Under the pieces are notes generated by a model that saw nothing but the letters and a program-made list of their open reading frames with translations, was not told the DNA's origin and searched no databases. 64,000 nucleotides of DNA from Argyresthia goedartella (taxonomy: Eukaryota > Arthropoda > Insecta > Lepidoptera > Argyresthiidae). Below are positions 1 to 10,911 of this stretch, piece after piece (the stretch's first letter is position 1; each line of letters opens with the position of its first letter). Made by a program: the position numbers and the translations under genes. Where the stretch lies: NCBI GenBank assembly GCA_949825045.1, contig OX463810.1, forward strand, positions 35,598,201 through 35,662,200, in the 5' to 3' direction.

Positions 1-166
1 AACGGTCATTCCACGAAGTAACTATATTGTATGACTTGTGGTAGAACATCGGGTTCTATAGTACTGCAGTGTTATTTCGGTTTACAGAGAAGGGTCAGGC
101 TATTTAAGGGGTATTAAGCTGATTTTGCTGACCTCAGTAGAAGTGTGGGTCATATCGGAGGGGGAA

Positions 167-3100
167 ATGAGATGGCTCGCCCATACTCATAAGTATGTGG
201 AGCGACCAGATATGGATGATGTCCTGCTCAAGCGTGTGGAGGACGCAATGACACGCGTCGGGAAGGTGTGTCGGCTGGCTGCGGAGGCTGAAGCTCTCGG
301 GCTTACTGATGAAGCCTCGGTGGCTGCAGAGAAACAGCTCTGCGCGGATGCTGACCAAGCGATGGAATGCGTGGGTGACATCGAGCGTCGCGCGGAGAAA
401 ATTAAGCGGTCGCGAAGGAATGACCGTGGGGAGGGTAACGGAGACCCACCCCCGAAGGGTGTTGTTGGACGGCTGCCACACCTGGAGATTCCGGCCTTCA
501 GTGGGGCAATTGATGAGTGGCCGGCCTTCATTAATTTATTTGATAGTTTGGTCCACGGTCGGGACGACCTCGACAACGCCTACAAGTTGGCCCAACTATT
601 GATGGCTCTGCGAGGTGAACCGAAGGAGTTGGTCGGTCACCTAACGGTCACGGCGGGCAATTATGAGATAGCCAGGTCCATATTGTTTGACCGCTACCAA
701 CACAAACGGCGGTTTGTTGATGCGCAGCTGGGGAAGCTGTTTAGCATCCCTAGAGTAACCCGGGATGTTGACATCCGAGTACAGGTACTCAACCCTGTGC
801 TGGTTGCCACTAAGGCCCTTCAGAACCTTGGTTTCCCGGTAGACCAATGGTCATACATTGTTTTGTATATGGTTTTGTCACGATTGCCTGCAGCTGTTCA
901 AAGTCGGTTTGAACAGCTACATGGGGGCAGTAGCACGGAACTGCTCACGGTCGTCCAATTGACGGATTTTTTGGAGGGTGAATGTAGGCGATGTGACACA
1001 CTGGACACGGAGGCCAGTGTGCAGCGCCAACCCGCGCGGATGCGGGAGGGGCCGCGCCCCCCGCCCCCACGGGGGGGCGGGCGGTCGAAACAATTTGGCG
1101 TTTTGAATGCCGCGCCGTCGGGTGACGGCTGTGTGCACTGCGACAGTGCCGGTCATGACATGACCAGTTGCGCCAAATTTAAGGCGCTCGGGGTAGCTGC
1201 CCGCAGGAAGATAGTCTTCCGTCACCGATTGTGTTTCGGTTGTTTGGGGCCGCACACGCTGAGCGAGTGCTCGCGCGCGTCCCCCTTTGAGTGCTGTGGT
1301 GGCAAGCATCACATGGTGTTGTGCCTGAATCGGTCAGGCCCTTCGGATGGTCACCAGGGCCGGACTCAGGTTGGTCGGCCACAGGGCCCAACCAGGGCCG
1401 GACCCAGTCCCCCTCCGGGCAACGGGAGTCACCAACGGATTACTCTCTCGTCACGGGTGGATTCATCGGTGAATCTGACGGTCACGGCATTAGTCATGCC
1501 TAATGTGATGGGCTCACACCCTCACGTACGGTTGTCGCCCTCGGTGCGACAGTTGGTCGCTGGGTTGTCACTGGCTGACCCGGAGTTCGATATTCCGAGC
1601 CCAGTAGACATTTTATTGGGTGTCGATGCCTTGGGATACCTGTTAGTGCCAGGTGTCCACGTGTTGCAGGCGACTGGTCTGGTTTCGATCAACACCAGAC
1701 TGGGCCATGCGGTAATGGGTCCGGTCATGCCGGCTGCCCCACGCCTAGCGACTAGTAGTCCCTTATTCGGTTCTGTACTCTCGGAGGTGATACAGAATCT
1801 TTGGGAGGTGGAGGAACCACCTACGGTCCGCCGGTTGGACCCGGTTGAAGAAGAGTGTGAACAGTTTTATCGGAACAATACTGGTCACCTTCGGTCAGGT
1901 GGATTTCTCACACGTCTTCCATTCCGGATGACCCGCCGATCGGATTGGCCAATGAGTCCACGCGTTACCTCGGCGAACGGCGCCTTGACAGTCGGTGTCT
2001 GTACGACGCAACCAGAGCCGGAAGAGGAGTTCAGCCTGCTGGAACGGTACAGCTCGCTCGACAAGCTGGTCAATGTGACCGCCTGGATCTTCCGATTTGC
2101 GCGGAATTGTCGCAATTCTGGGGCGCAATGGGTGCGGACACAGGTCCTGACACCACGGGAACGGAACCATGCGTTGTTCGCATTGGTACGGAACGTGCAG
2201 ACGGTGCACTTTAAGTCCGAACTGGACATTCTGAGACGCGGACGCGTCCGACTGAAGGGAGCTGTGGCTCGGCTCAACCCTTTTATTGACCCTCAAGGAT
2301 TGCTGAGGGTAGAAGGTCGGCTGCGGAATGCTAACCTGCCTTATGCGGCTCGCCACCCGTTGTTACCCACCTGTTGTTGGAAAGGGAAGTTGGTCGAACT
2401 GTTGATACAGGATCGACACATTCGGAATGGGCATTTCGGATGCCACGCCTTGATGGCGTTTCTCCAGCGCGAGTTCTGGATTCTATCGGGAAGACGCTTA
2501 GTGCGTAGCGTCGTATTTCGGTGCCTGCCTTGTTATCGGGCCAAGGCGGCTACGATGCAGCCCCAGATGGGCGATTTGCCCTCGGATAGGGTTAACGAAA
2601 TCCGGCCCTTTGCGGGTGTCGGAACGGATTTCGCGGGACCATTCATGGTCAAGTCTTCACAGCTACGGAACGCCAGATTAGTGAAGGCATACCTGTGCGT
2701 CTTCATGTGCTTGGCCACGAAGGCAGTCCACTTGGAGGTGGTCAGTGACCTCACTACAGAGGCATTTATCGCATGTCTAGATCGGTTCATCTCACGAAGG
2801 GGCCTCCCGTCATTAATCCGTTCGGACAACGGCACAAATTTTGTCGGAGCCAGGCGATATCTGCAGGAGGTCACTCAATTCCTGAACGGTAACCAGGACG
2901 CCATCGGTACGGCTTGCTCCCGACGAGGGATTGACTGGGTTTTCAGTCCGCCAGGATGTCCTCATTGGGGAGGAATTTTTGAGGCTGCGGTTAAATCGGC
3001 TAAGTCGCACCTGACGAGGATCATCGGTGAGACCTCTCTACGCTTTGAAGAGCTTGCGACGCTGTTCTGTAAAATTGAAATGACACTGAACTTGCGTCCG

Positions 3101-3517
3101 TTGTGCCCGCTCAGTTCGGATCCAAATGATTTGGAAGCGTTGACGCCGGGTCACTTCCTGAAAGGTCAGCCCCTTAACGCCCTGCCAGAATACCCATTCG
3201 GTGATGTTAAGTTAAGTCGGTTAACTAGGTGGCAAATGTTGCAGCAGATGGCTCAAGATTTTTGGAAACGGTGGTCCCTTGAGTACTTGCACATCTTGCA
3301 GCAGCGCCTTAAGTGGACTGACCGGACGAGCCCCCCTCAAGTCGGTGATTTGGTGCTGATTAAGGATGCGAACCTGCCATCATTGAGATGGAGACGAGGA
3401 CGGATCGTCAATTTGTACACGGGTCGGGATGGCACGCCTCGATCAGCAGAAGTCAGGGTGGGGGACTCGGTCCTCAAGAGAGCGGTCGCAACACTTTCTC
3501 GCCTTCCTATTGATTAG
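167..3517 (+). pseudogene. Gag-integrase fusion frame of deleted BEL/Pao copy 1
   Basis: One uninterrupted frame encodes the Gag body, two CCHC-like zinc knuckles (for example CVHCDSAGHDMTSC), a remnant of the protease domain (LLGVDALGYLL) without its DSG active site, and then a complete integrase. The integrase shows an HHCC zinc site (HIRNGHFGCH...CLPC), catalytic residues in TDFAGPF, SDNGTNF and HWGGIFEAA, and the C-terminal domain ending RAVATLSRLPID. RT and RNase H are absent. I chose ATG 167 because it equals an internal methionine of Gag in copy 2 (ATG 18362); the normal start at 18314 is deleted here, costing 16 residues. The frame also extends upstream to 125 from a TTG. It cannot encode autonomous mobility, but it could make a Gag-integrase protein if transcribed. 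Confidence 0.85.
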
Positions 3518-3766
3518 GGACAGGTTCGGGCCTGTCCGGGCGGGTGACTGTTTAATATTTATGCTTCGGAACGCACCGGTTTTTTCGTTGCGCAGATCGA
3601 CCGCGAGTGATCGGGACATCACTAGCTGTCACTTGTATAGAAACGAAATGACGAGTTAGAGGTTACTTTTGCACATGGAGAAAAATGTTGGCGTCAAGCA
3701 TTCGGGCCTTGGCTGTATGTTATTTGTAATAATTGTCTAACACAGGTATCAGGGCCTGGTCGGAAT

Positions 3767-5238
3767 TCATATTCATATTCATATTCATATTCTTTATTGC
3801 ACAGAAAACATAGATAAACAGACAGTTACAATAAATTTTATAGGCAAAGGCGAGCTTGTCTCTTAAAAGAGATTACTTCCAGCAAACCTAGGCAAGACAG
3901 GAGTGTTTATGAAAAAGGACAGTCCTAGTGCGCAATAAAACAGTATACATACGTACGAAAATTACTTTTAAAATATAAATAAAATATACCTAATAAAAAA
4001 TATATATATCTCAACTATATAATACACTAGATAGCATGCACATATATAAACTACAAAATATCATACATATACTTACATAAATATGATACTAATTACGAAA
4101 GAGAAAGGAAATACGCTTTCAATCTTTACTTAAAAGTGAAAATTGAGGGACTATCCCTAATAGTGCAGGGAAGTGCGTTCCACAGTCGGATTGCCCTTAA
4201 CCTAAAAGAGTGTTTGTAGGCGGCAGTTTTATGCCGAGGAGTTGACAGGAGAGACACCGTGTGGGATCTCCGATTACTATCCCTGGGGAAAAGAAACTCA
4301 AAACGTTCTCGAAGATATGTGGGGTAGCGGGGATTTCGCAAAATATTGAATAGATAAGAGAGAATGTGCATATCACGGCGAAGATGGATCGGAAGCCATC
4401 CCAGATCCTTGCGATACTGGGAGACATGGTCGTACTTGCGCAGCCCGTAGACAAACCGAATCCCAAGGTTTTGGAGTCGCTCTAGTTTATTCAGTTGTTC
4501 TTCGTTCGCACTGACTCAACAAGCATCCGCGTAGTCTATTAAAGGTAGTAGAAGGGACTGAACAAGGGTGATTTTAGTCTGCCGCGGCAGGAAGTACTGC
4601 AATCTCCGTAGGGAGTAAAATGACGCAAAGACTCGTCTGCTGACCTCACAAACATGGGGCGACCAGGACAGCAAGTTATCAAATGTAACCCCAAGATTCT
4701 TAGCTTTCTCGCTGTAGGTGATTATCGTACCCTCATACATCACAGGATCGACGGGGATATTTTGTATTGTGTTAATTGAGTGCCGTGTACCCATAATCAT
4801 GGCTTGAGATTTTGCCGGGTTGACAAGTAGCCCATATGAAATTGCCCATTTACTGATGTTATCGAGGTCAGCATTCAACGCCTCTACGGTCAGATTTACA
4901 TCACTAAGAGAGAAGTGCCGATATATTTGGAGGTCATCTGCGTAGAGATGATAAGAAGAAGTAAGAACGTCGGAGATGGAGTTAATGAATACTGAGAAGA
5001 GAAGAGGAGAAAGGATACCACCCTGCGGAACACCCGCGGAAAGATTACACCAGTTCATTGAGATCTCCTCAGACTTAATACGCTGCTGGCGGTCTCTCAG
5101 GTAGGAGTCAAACCAGAGAGCCGAGTGCGAGGAGACTCTGAGCCATTTTAGAATTTCAACCAGGATATCGAAATCGACGCAGTTGAAGGCGCTACTGAAA
5201 TCAAGCAGTGTGAGAACCGTAAGCTGCTTCTGATCCAT
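3767..5238 (-). mobile_element. 5'-truncated CR1/Jockey-type LINE inside the BEL/Pao LTR
   Basis: A 1472-bp LINE fragment in minus orientation, flanked by the 5-bp target duplication GGAAT (3762-3766 and 5239-5243). The 3' end, on the left, finishes with aataaa followed by four gaatat units. The 5' truncation falls exactly at the codons MDQKQL. The same family forms the plus-strand LINE at 14588-24070. Shared 3' UTR text includes the hairpin module at 3844-3888. Confidence 0.9.
4093..5238 (-). pseudogene. LINE reverse transcriptase C-terminal half, two nonsense codons
   Basis: The frame carries RT motif A (LLDFSSAFNCVDFD), motif B (GVPQGGILSPLLFSVFIN) and motif C (YADDLQIY), followed by the connection and thumb region and the typical LINE C-terminal segment (RLWNALPCTIRDSPS). 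A TGA at about 4516 replaces a tryptophan codon present in the copy at 16519-16521, and a TAA at 4126 precedes the last codons. The frame is otherwise continuous to the stop at 4093. The N-terminal RT and endonuclease are missing through 5' truncation. Not functional as it stands. Confidence 0.88.
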
Positions 5239-5678
5239 GGAATGTTAATTGTAATAATCATCACGGAACAATCGTCGGGAAATAAGTAGATTTCACGTCA
5301 TCGGAGTGAGTGCTTCGTGCTTTGAAAGGTTGAAGTGATTCGGTGATCAATTCGTCGCGTTCGGACAGCGACCCTTTGTGTTGGCAAGCATCACGACGGC
5401 GACAGCAGCGGGCTGCGACGAGAGTAAGATTCGACTCCCCTCACCCCCCCCCCCCCCTGGTGTTCCTCATCCCGTATTCCTGCCTCGAATTGACTTTACG
5501 AATTCCGGTCCACGGCGTCAAGGTCAGTACTGCTTTGTGACATTCCACTGAAAAACAACCCTACCAAGATTCCACGGAATTTAACATACAGTAAGAAACG
5601 AGAATAGGTTGACCGGCCTACCTAATGAATTACTATGCAGCACGGCTTATTGGCAACAAATATAATGACCACCAAAAT

Positions 5679-5995
5679 ATTTTTTTTCTACCCAAAATGG
5701 CTAAATGACCACCAAAAGATGCAGAAAACATCAGGGCAAAATACTGCGGTAGCTTAGGTGAAGAGTAAAGGGGGTGAGCGAAGCGAAGCCCCCTTTATCC
5801 TTCGTGTTAGGTTGAACATGTAAGAACAACAAAAAATACTTAAAGCATAAACTTAAGTACACAAAACATAAAAAGAAGTTTGGTGATCATTTATCCAAAC
5901 ACTATTTGGTGGATATCCATCCATTTTGGCAGTCATTTCGAATTTATTGGTAGTAAATTTTCGATTTTTTTGTTAACTGTTTAAACACAAGCCCG
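5679..5995 (+). repeat. Dispersed repeat D, copy 1
   Basis: About 300 bp closely similar to 60886-61185. Shared text includes aaatactgcggtagct, a gggggtgagcgaagcgaag block followed by its near-inverse cccccttta, tcgtgttaggttgaacat, and gtttggtgatcatttatcc. It contains no reading frame. The family is unknown to me. Confidence 0.7.
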
Positions 5996-6221
5996 GCTTA
6001 TTCCGTACAATATCGGAGTGGGTATATCCAAAAGTTAATCAGTGTAGATGCCCTAAACCATCCCGGTCAATGACAGACGAGGTCCCATCATAGAGGGGCG
6101 AGGGGCGGGCGGTGTATGACTGATGGTAGCATTTTTCTGCCGGCCACAACCCACCCACGGATCTATCATGGGATTGCGGCTTGTGGATATTGGGTAGGGC
6201 CACGATAATAGCGACAACCAC

Positions 6222-6471
6222 TAATAATAATAATACCATGGACACTATTTACATACATTGGTCTAGCCCCAAACTAGGATTCCCTGTATCTTGGGTACTA
6301 GACAACGATACACATACTAAATATATAGATACATATTATACTTAGATAGATAAACAACCATGACGAGGGTACAGACATCCGTTCTCATCAAACAAATATT
6401 TGCCCCCACCGGGACTCGAACCCCCCTTGGCTTCGTAGGCGGGGTCACTGCCGACTCAGCCATTCGGGTCG
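6222..6471 (-). repeat. tRNA-derived SINE, family A, copy 1
   Basis: Read on the minus strand, it starts with a tRNA-like head (gaatggctgagtcggcagtga, then a B-box-like gttcgagtcccggtg) and continues with caaatatttgtttgatgag, a T/A-rich body, and the end tagtgtccatgg plus an ATT repeat tail. Four other copies in the window (11198, 35923, 56966 and 57798) share the whole length, which defines a SINE of about 240 bp. Confidence 0.85.
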
Positions 6472-6610
6472 ACACTTTGCTTAACAACACCTATACTTTG
6501 GACCAACTCTTCAATTTTGACTTCTCATGTCAAAAATAAAGTTGTCCCAGGTCAATTTGTGAAAGTTGTTAGAAATGACGTTATTTTAACTAACTCTTAA
6601 AAATTTAGAT

Positions 6611-7234
6611 ACAGGCACATGTATGTGCTTCTGGCCCCACACTAGAATACTCTGTGCCGTGGGAACCAGAAACAGCGACATCACACGCATAAAAAATCCA
6701 AGACCTGATTTTTTTATCAATATATCAATATATATTTATTGCAATAAAAAACATGTTACATAAGGTCTTAAATAAGTACAGTAGTTTCAATGTAATTTTA
6801 CCCTTAGGGCGTAGCAATATTATGATTAAGATATATTTACATCCATAAATAGGTTAGTTTTACTAAATGTCATTGGTACATGTCCATAAATTAACAATTA
6901 ATAATAATACAACATTGGATCATAATTTATAACAATACAGATAAATAATATTAAAATTTATGTTTAAAGAATTCATTTAGGTCATAGGGGCAAATTTTTA
7001 TAAGTATCTGTCTGAGTTTATTAATAAGACTAGGTGTAGGAAGTGATTTTATTTCGTCAGGAAGCCTATTATACACTTTTATGGCTACCATCCTCGCGCA
7101 CCGCGAGTACGCGACAGTCCGGCAGGTTGGCTCCTCTAAATTGATTTTTTTCTTTATCCCCAGCCGGGGACCAAACCCGGGACCTCTTGCATGGCAGGCA
7201 GAGCCACTACCGCAGCGCCACCGACGAGGTCGTC
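6611..7234 (-). repeat. tRNA-derived SINE, family B, split by a LINE
   Basis: Left part 6611-6715 (cttctggccccacacta...) and right part 7142-7234 (ccccagccggggaccaaacc...gaggtcgtc) are the two halves of one minus-strand SINE of about 200 bp. The head has a B-box-like motif and the body the phrase gtgtgggccagaagc read in reverse. A LINE fragment occupies 6716-7141, flanked by the duplication TGATTTTTTT. Confidence 0.8.
6716..7141 (-). mobile_element. LINE 3' fragment inserted in SINE B
   Basis: On the minus strand the right portion translates to the LINE C-terminal pattern IKVYNRLPDEIKSLPTPS, followed by a stop, an AT-rich 3' UTR and a tail of tatattga-like units. It is flanked by a 10-bp direct repeat TGATTTTTTT (6706-6715 and 7142-7151). 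This is a 5'-truncated, non-functional insertion. The C-terminal pattern is that of CR1/Jockey-type RTs. Confidence 0.75.
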
Positions 7235-7263
7235 AATATGACTACACCTTTCTGTTACATCCT

Positions 7264-7650
7264 GTAGAGCATACGTGGTCTAGTGGATATCGCCTTTCAG
7301 ACAGGAGAATCAGGTTCGAATAAAAGTGCCCACCGTGTACCAATGGCGAGTTATGTATAATTTATCAGAAAATTGCACGGACGTTCTAATAGCGTTGGAA
7401 AACATCGCGAGGAAGTATGAAAATATGGGGCCACATAGCTGCGGTGATGAGTTAGCCCTTTTTCACGTAAAACGTGTGTGTGCTGAAGCTGTGTTTTTGC
7501 CACCCCGTATGGGAAAAGGCGTGACGCTTTTTTACTCCCCACGATCTGGCTCAGGACCGGAGTAGATGGTTTAGTGGCTCAGTAAAGAGGAGGCCTATAC
7601 CGAACACTAGGTGAATGTGGGCTGATTGATGATTATGATGATCTGACTAA
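7264..7650 (+). repeat. SINE family C, tRNA-like head and body
   Basis: The head gtggtctagtggatatcgcc...caggttcgaata is tRNA-like (A- and B-box-like). It is followed by ggaaaacatcgcgagga and, near the end, gaggcctataccgaacac and gggctgattgatgat. These phrases recur in many lepidopteran SINEs from general knowledge. Related pieces lie at 11461, 30088, 56812 and 57636. Confidence 0.6.
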
Positions 7651-7986
7651 ACATGTTGCAGACTCATAAAGGAATTAATCCGGACTCGGCAGCGCGGAGT
7701 AGTGCTGCCGGTCGTCGTACATTATCTTTAAGTTTAAATGAGCAACGATTCAAAACTGGCAGCTATGCAGCGGCAGCACAGCCGCTGTCTGCTGTGTGTC
7801 AACCTGCCGCCGCGACTGATCTAGTGAAGCGCGCGCGACGGAGATACAAGTCGCTTGACGAATTATGAGCAGTGGCAATGCATAGTAGTATTTTATTATG
7901 CGCAGTAAGCCCTGTCATTTTTGCCCAGCGCTCTTGTTTCGTGAGGCGACCCATAGCACTGTGAACCCTAGGCAATTTAATGAAAA
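7651..7986. other. Spacer with an unrecognised 71-codon frame
   Basis: An open frame on the plus strand at 7653-7868 is rich in alanine and arginine and matches nothing I recognise. It has no introns, repeats or motifs that would support a gene. The stretch directly abuts the foldback element. Confidence 0.3.
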
Positions 7987-8863
7987 CACAACACTGCTGC
8001 GGCAGCGTTTGCCGGGGCGCGTATTCTGAAAAGCCCGTGGGGTAAAATACTGGGCCGAGTTGAACCTCACGGGCTTTTCAGAATTTCGAACCGCTCGAAA
8101 ACCCAGAGCGCTATAGCGCGACTCTGCGTTTCACCACACGGGGTCTTTCAGCGCTCACATTGACAATTCATCGTTTGAATACCCCGTGGGGTAGAGCGCG
8201 TGCGACCCATGCATTAAGCGTGAAAGAGAAAGCTGATTAGCATGCCAAGCTCAGAAATGACAAAAACAATGTTTGTATGTAACTTATGGTCGATAATAAA
8301 TGCCAAATAAGCAACCAATACGGTTCTGTGAAACTACATGGGGTCGCCTCGCTTCGCTCCTCTTCGGTCGGCTCCAAGTAGTACATAAAGTTGTGACCTA
8401 ACATATGTATTTGGACTTGAACTGACCTATATCAACCAATTTGGCTAAAATCTAGTATAAACTAGGCGCGGTGAAGAAGGGGGCACGGCAAAAAACAAGA
8501 ATTGACATGTATTTTTGTCCATCACTTGATCAAACTTGATCTATAAGAAGTCGAATTACTAAAATTAGGAAACACAAAGGCGCGTTGTTGCATTATAGCG
8601 CTCCGGTTTTTAACTAGAAGCCAATTCACGAAAATACAGAGGGACACAACGCCGCAGGTGATGTACCGCACGGGCTATTCAGACGATGAATTGTCAATGT
8701 GAGCGCTGAAAGACCCCGTGTGGTACAACGAATCGTTGCGGGGTAGTGCTCAGTCTTTTTGAGTGGTTCGAAATTCTGAAAAGCCCGGGGGCACGACGCA
8801 GTTCGACGTTGTATGTACCTCACGGGTTTTTCAGAAGACGCTGCCGGCGTAGCACTGCTGTGT
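7987..8863. mobile_element. Foldback DNA element with ~220-bp terminal inverted repeats
   Basis: The left arm (7987-8210) and right arm (about 8645-8863) are inverted copies over roughly 220 bp. Both carry ggtctttcagcgctcacatt and cagcgt..ttctgaaaa in opposite orientations. Each arm contains a smaller hairpin: attctgaaaagcccgtgggg (8023-8042) pairs with 8065-8084, and a similar pair lies at 8770-8837. The centre (8211-8644) has no coding capacity. I could not define a target duplication. It is probably a non-autonomous element moved by a transposase in trans. Confidence 0.75.
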
Positions 8864-9076
8864 GCTACGAAGTTCAGAATCATATATGACAACAAGCAGC
8901 TTGCTTATGGCCGTGGCCCCACATTCACGTGGGTGTCACTCGCTTTGTCACGCGAGTCGGGAAATGTCCGCACCCGCGCCCCACACCCTACCCCCCGGGC
9001 CGTACATCGGAGCCCTACGCCCTCGAACCTACTGATCCACTATTTATTGGACTTTCATTCATTTCTGACGTGAAGG

Positions 9077-9252
9077 ACGACGTCTGTGGCTTGGCGGTCG
9101 AGATTCTACCTTACCAGCGAGAGGTCTTGGTTTCGCAGCCCTGGGAAGACAAAAAAAAACCGGGTCTTGGATGTTTATATGTTTGTGAGGTCGACGTTTC
9201 CGGTTGCCAAAACACAAGATATCCTTGTGTGGGGCTTTATATAAATGTTTTG
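9077..9252 (+). repeat. SINE family B, plus-strand copy
   Basis: Starts gacgacgtctgtggc, has a degenerate tRNA-like head, then tcttggatgtttatatg and gtgtggggctttatat near the end. It is diverged from the copies at 63546 and 47709. Confidence 0.65.
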
Positions 9253-9611
9253 TCAGCCTTCCTATGGTTGGGTATTGGAGTTTCGCTGTGAAACGATATT
9301 TATGAAAAATCTTTTTAAAATTCAACATTACGTAAGTACTAAGCAGCCAGCAAATTCTTCGTGAACTAACCTAACTTCGTAATTAAATTTTACAACCATC
9401 ACCATAAGGCCAATATCACCTATAACATGATCTAAGCAGCGTTCGTAAGACATATGCGCTCCTGACTGAACTGTCCGATTCTGGAGCGGCAACCGCACGC
9501 GCGGTTCTCTTGTCGTGTCGCAGCTGCTGGTAGTGCGTAGTAGCCTTAGAGGTATGGTCTAAGAGGGAAATTTAATCAAAATATAATTATACTTATAATA
9601 TAACAAACATG
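9253..9611. other. AT-rich spacer, nothing recognised
   Basis: No frame, repeat or motif that I can name, apart from a short GC-richer patch at 9480-9540. Confidence 0.4.
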
Positions 9612-9616
9612 GAGGT

Positions 9617-10108
9617 TCCTGTGGAGGCAAAGCCGTAATTGTAATTATGGTGGGAAATCATTCAAACATTAGTCGGAATGATTTGAATCAAAGTGTTGAA
9701 ACACTTCTAGACTTACATAGTAGGATGAAATGCAAATTTATACTATGCAATTTTCCATATGCCTGTAATTTGACAGAACTACAGAACAAATCTGTACATA
9801 GAATGGATATTTATTTATTTAATTTAACGTGTCATCACAGCGATGTTATTTTTTATTTCGACATGAATAATTTTATTCATAACTTTACTCTGACACAGGA
9901 TACATTGTACCTGTCTAATAAATATAGAAAATTAGTAGCTACATTGTTAGCTTATTATATATGCGACGCAGCTATAGTTGAGTTAACCAAGTTCAAATTT
10001 ACATCAGCTTATGTTAAGAGTAATATGACATGCACCCCTATTGGGGATTCACCTGTTAATCATACTTTGCATGCAACATTGGAATCTGTTCCAAGTAATT
10101 TAAATTAG
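9617..10108 (+). pseudogene. LINE ORF1 C-terminal esterase-like domain, fragment
   Basis: About 164 codons resemble the SGNH-esterase-like domain found at the C-terminus of ORF1 in many CR1-type LINEs. A hydrophobic strand (VIVIMVGNHSNI) stands where the family has its Gly-x-Asn-Asp block, followed by a second strand (KCKFILCNFPYACN) and a helix (YLSNKYRKLVATLLAYYI). The N-terminal part, including any zinc finger, is absent. The assignment is by pattern only. The protein would normally assist retrotransposition as an RNA-binding partner. Confidence 0.5.
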
Positions 10109-10155
10109 TTCATAAGACAATAGAGGAAATCTCTAGAATACAAGAGTCACTAAAT

Positions 10156-10911
10156 ATGTCAAAATGTAAGCCCCAGTTAAATATTACCCATCAAAACATC
10201 CAGGGCTACCTGGCAAAGAAATTGTATTATAATTATTTAAAAAAAAATCTGACATTGATATTATTTGTGTTACGGAACACTGGTTGAAGGAAAATATGAT
10301 GTCTTTTAACATAAATAATTACAAAATTGACAGTTGTTACAATAGAAAGACTGCTGATAGAGGTGGTTCTTTAATCTTAGTGAAAAATAATACGCTGTTA
10401 GAAACATCAGACAAAGCATGGATGTGGCTATCTAGGCTAGCATATTTTAGTTACTTTCATAGTGTGATGTCCTATGGTATCTTGTTGTGGGGGAAAGCAG
10501 CGGATATTCAAGCTATTTTTATTTTACAGAAAAGCATTCGAGCATTTTATAATTTAAAACGAACAGACTCCCTAAGAGAGATTTTTAAAGAAATTGACAT
10601 ACTAACAGTAGCTAGTCAATTTATTTTCGAAAATATAATGTATGTACGCAGGAACCTTACAACATTTTCCAAACTTAGCGATAGCTGTAATGTTTACCTA
10701 AGAAATAATCACAGACTATGTGCGCCCCGATTTAGACTCGAAGGTTAGCAATTCTTTCAAGGGTCAGTGCATTCTCTACTATAAAAAGATACCTCTGGAG
10801 ATTTTGAAATTGCCATTTGAGCAATTTAAAAAGCATGTTAAAGCGACTTTGTCGAAAAAGGGATATTACAATGTTCAAGATTACTTAAATGACAGGACTG
10901 TATGGGGTTAA
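10156..10911 (+). pseudogene. LINE ORF2 remnant: endonuclease start joined to RT end
   Basis: ATG 10156 opens a frame with NITHQNIQGYL, the first strand of an APE-type endonuclease. A frameshift in an A run near 10240 follows, then CVTEHWLKENM with the metal-binding glutamate and GGSLILVKNN. At about 10400 the sequence jumps to the RT C-terminal region (FHSVMSYGILLWGKA, IFILQKSIRAFYNLKRTDS). Another frameshift near 10745 leads to the last codons ending DRTVWG at 10911. All RT catalytic motifs are missing. Confidence 0.75.

Larger units (their letters stand above)
1..5586 (+). mobile_element. BEL/Pao LTR retrotransposon copy 1, internally deleted, 5' end outside window
   Basis: The element begins before the window: bases 1-166 match the untranslated leader of the second copy (17870-18026). 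It runs through a fused Gag/integrase reading frame to a 3' LTR that starts at 3549 and ends near 5586. Compared with copy 2 (17094-23891) it lacks about 331 bp of leader and Gag start, 741 bp around the Gag-protease junction and 1125 bp covering reverse transcriptase and RNase H. Elsewhere the two copies are nearly identical, so they are recent relatives. A LINE (3767-5238) sits inside the 3' LTR. The family is assigned from the order Gag, retropepsin, RT, RNase H, zinc-binding integrase and C-terminal integrase-associated domain, which is typical of Pao elements. Confidence 0.9.
3549..5586 (+). repeat. 3' LTR of BEL/Pao copy 1, split by a LINE
   Basis: The LTR starts tgtttaatatttatgc at 3549 and ends ggaatttaaca near 5586. 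Its two parts are 3549-3766 and 5239-5586, with GGAAT duplicated on either side of the inserted LINE. Relative to the 5' LTR of copy 2 it lacks about 19 bp of a short hairpin near its end (ccacgcc...ggcgtgg). It contains a long C run near 5445. Confidence 0.85.
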
